A DNA stretch of 64,000 bases, from the NCBI GenBank assembly GCA_022414725.1, contig CM039466.1, positions 12,922,008 to 12,986,007 on the forward strand. The letters run 5' to 3'. Origin of the DNA: Microglena sp. YARC (Eukaryota; Chlorophyta; Chlorophyceae; Chlamydomonadales; Chlamydomonadaceae). A model generated the notes under the pieces. The model ran no database searches. It was not told the origin of the DNA and saw only the letters and a program-made list of their open reading frames with translations. Made by a program: the position numbers and the translations under genes. The number at the start of each line of letters is the position of its first letter. Position 1 is the stretch's first letter. Positions 62,426 through 64,000 of the stretch are shown piece after piece.

Positions 62426-62769
62426 TATTAGCTTGGATAACACTCCGGAGAGTGGACAAAGATGCTTGCGTGAGCAGACGCGCCAATCTATATATGCGGA
62501 GACGAGAATAGCATTACAAGCACTGGAGACCCATCAAGGGGCACCAGTGGTGAAAGGAGGCGGCAGCCAGGAACCTAACAGGGTACAGGCTAGACCGGTG
62601 ACGCAGCTGACAGGAAACTGTCACTGAGTCACTCAAGGATGACACAGTCTAAGGGAAGCTGTCACTACGGGAAGCTGGCACAGGACTGGGAGAGCCGATA
62701 GTTCTCAGGAAGTACAGAAGTAGTCACCAAGTCATAAAACGCGTGAGAGCACCGCAATTCATGCTGACA
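62426..62769 (-). repeat. TE5 3' LTR
   Basis: 344 bp, starting TGTCAGC on the minus strand and ending GCTAATA, intermediate in length between the TE3 and TE4 LTRs. It contains the ctatatatgcgg TATA-like core in the complement. Confidence 0.88.
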
Positions 62770-63079
62770 CTCCACCTATGACACAGGTGACATACAATAC
62801 TACTACTCCACCTATGGCACTGGTGACATAGAACTATATGTAACAGATTAAAAAAAAAATCAAAGAACTCCGAAAAATCGAGACAACTTTAAATGGAACC
62901 CAAAGGTGGAAAGGAAGGAATGAAACAAGGCAAAAATCAAAAATTTGCCAAGTTAGAAAAAGATGAAAACCGAATATCAAAGATGGGTAACAACGGTATA
63001 GAAAACCCGATCCGGGAATAGGAACCTAATGCCAAACAATGATAACCAAAGAAACCGATGTAACCAGAAAAAAATGACT
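62770..63079 (-). other. TE5 3' untranslated region
   Basis: Shares ccacctatgacacaggtgac, gaaaacccgatccggg and an A-rich tract with TE4. Confidence 0.6.
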
Positions 63080-64000
63080 CTAAGAAGAAGCGGTCATACC
63101 AAGCATCCGGACAAACCTCCAGAGCACAGCAGGATCAAGGGGCTTGGTGAAGGGGTCAGCACAGTTGTCCTTGGTATTAACATAGGCAACATCTAGTGAA
63201 CCGTCCTCCACCAGCTCCTTGATGTAGTGATGAATAACATCAATGTGCTTGCTGCGAGGGAGGAGCTGCCAGTCATTGGCCCAACTCAGAGACCCTAAGT
63301 TGTCACCCTGAATGGTAACCAAACCACAAGGCAGACCCAGATCCACCCTCAACTTCTTCAACCATTGCACCTCCCTGGCAGCCTGAGACAGGGCCTGATA
63401 CTCAGCCTCACTAGAGCTAATGGCAACAGTAGTCTGCCTCTTGCTCATCCAGTTCACTATGCACCCCCCAGCTAGCACAGCAAAGCCAGTCTGAGACCTC
63501 CTGTCAGACCCATCATCAGCAAAGGATGAGTCACTAAAGACAGTAAAAGAGAACTCAGGGCTGTGGGTGTAAGTGAGTCCCAGGTGGGAATGTGACCTCA
63601 AATACAAGAGCAAACGCTTGGCCGCCCCCCAGAGGGGGACGGTAGGTTGAGCAGAAAACCTGGACAGGTAGCTAACAGCAAATGAAATATCAGGCCTGGT
63701 GCAAGTAGCCAGGTATAGCAAAGCACCCACAAGAGAGAGGTACTGGCTATTAGAGGGCAGGGGGTCTCCAGGTGGGTCAGTGACGGTGGACTTGGCCATG
63801 GGGGCACCAAACTTGGGCTTGGCAGCAGCAGTAAGACCAAACTGCTCCACCAGATCAACAATGTAGGAGTGCTGGGAGAGGTTGATCTGAACACACCTGC
63901 CGTCAGAGTCAAGTGTAACAGCCATGTCCAAAGAGAGGAACTGAACCGGTACACCCATCTCTTTAACCTCCCAGCCAGCTTTGTTCATAGCCTTGATTAA
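63080..64000 (-). CDS. pol: TE5 reverse transcriptase (partial) and RNase H
   Basis: An open frame of more than 300 codons that enters from beyond the window end. It holds the end of reverse transcriptase (SLVGALLYLATCTRPDISFA), then RNase H with FTVFSDSSFADDGSDRRSQT (D), SSSEAEYQALSQAAREVQWL (E), and RSKHIDVIHHYIKELVEDGS with ADPFTKPLDP at the end. Unlike TE4, RNase H is in one frame, so this copy may be better preserved. The N-terminus and the YVDD motif are outside the window. Confidence 0.9.
   Translation of the reverse strand, partial: LIKAMNKAGWEVKEMGVPVQFLSLDMAVTLDSDGRCVQINLSQHSYIVDLVEQFGLTAAAKPKFGAPMAKSTVTDPPGDPLPSNSQYLSLVGALLYLATCTRPDISFAVSYLSRFSAQPTVPLWGAAKRLLLYLRSHSHLGLTYTHSPEFSFTVFSDSSFADDGSDRRSQTGFAVLAGGCIVNWMSKRQTTVAISSSEAEYQALSQAAREVQWLKKLRVDLGLPCGLVTIQGDNLGSLSWANDWQLLPRSKHIDVIHHYIKELVEDGSLDVAYVNTKDNCADPFTKPLDPAVLWRFVRMLGMTASS

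Larger units (their letters stand above)
62426..64000 (-). mobile_element. TE5: copia element, running off the window
   Basis: 3' LTR 62426-62769, 3' untranslated part, then RNase H and reverse transcriptase up to the window end. Same family as TE3 and TE4. It is inserted in TE2. The other LTR and the target duplication are outside the window. Confidence 0.88.

Overview
This is a window of a eukaryotic nuclear genome, most likely a green alga. The evidence is LTR retrotransposons of Ty1/copia and chromodomain Ty3/gypsy type, a LINE fragment, CACTA- and hAT-like DNA elements, GT..AG intron signals, many micro- and minisatellites, and above all an integrated Polinton-like virus (PLV) of the kind known from algae. 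I cannot name the species. No rRNA or tRNA gene and no recognisable housekeeping gene was found. Almost everything recognisable is mobile DNA.

1-12.2 kb: intergenic, repeat-rich DNA. It holds GGT-rich microsatellites, a 4 x 64 bp tandem repeat, a perfect 29-bp inverted repeat, small TIR elements (two copies each of two families plus a singleton), a 60-bp-arm foldback element, tRNA-like SINE fragments, and one broken open frame (minus strand, 7.4-8.5 kb) coding a 13-residue repeat protein.

12.26-26.67 kb: an endogenous PLV of about 14.4 kb with long terminal inverted repeats. The left part (minus strand) carries a small Gly/Ala-rich protein, a capsid-like protein, two small proteins and an FtsK/A32-type packaging ATPase. 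The plus strand carries small virion-type genes, a double-jelly-roll major capsid protein, a minor capsid candidate, a small membrane protein, a coiled-coil protein, a very large gene fusing family B DNA polymerase, SF1 helicase and a C-terminal HNH-like zinc module, and a retroviral-type integrase. Many genes carry single frameshifts (several at homopolymers) or stop codons, and a 5'-truncated LINE sits exactly at the polymerase/helicase junction. As assembled the element is inactive, although some indels could be sequencing errors.

27.1-64 kb: a deep nest of transposons. TE1 (27.1-31.7 kb, minus) and TE2 (from 32.2 kb, plus) are head-to-head members of one copia-related gag-type family that seems to lack reverse transcriptase. 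TE2 gag is interrupted, with a 5-bp TTGAC target duplication, by a Ty3/gypsy chromovirus (34,135-61,610, minus). That chromovirus is interrupted by a deleted copia element (TE3, 38,694-43,316) and by a CACTA-like element (43,434-56,428; TTA target duplication, subterminal repeats). The CACTA-like element holds a 71-bp satellite array, apparently inside an intron, and the array is split by a young copia element (TE4, 47,245-54,100; ACCTA target duplication, LTRs differing at one site). Further on, TE2 is cut again by another copia element (TE5, 62,426 to beyond the window end). The order of insertion can be read directly: TE2, then gypsy, then CACTA, then TE4.
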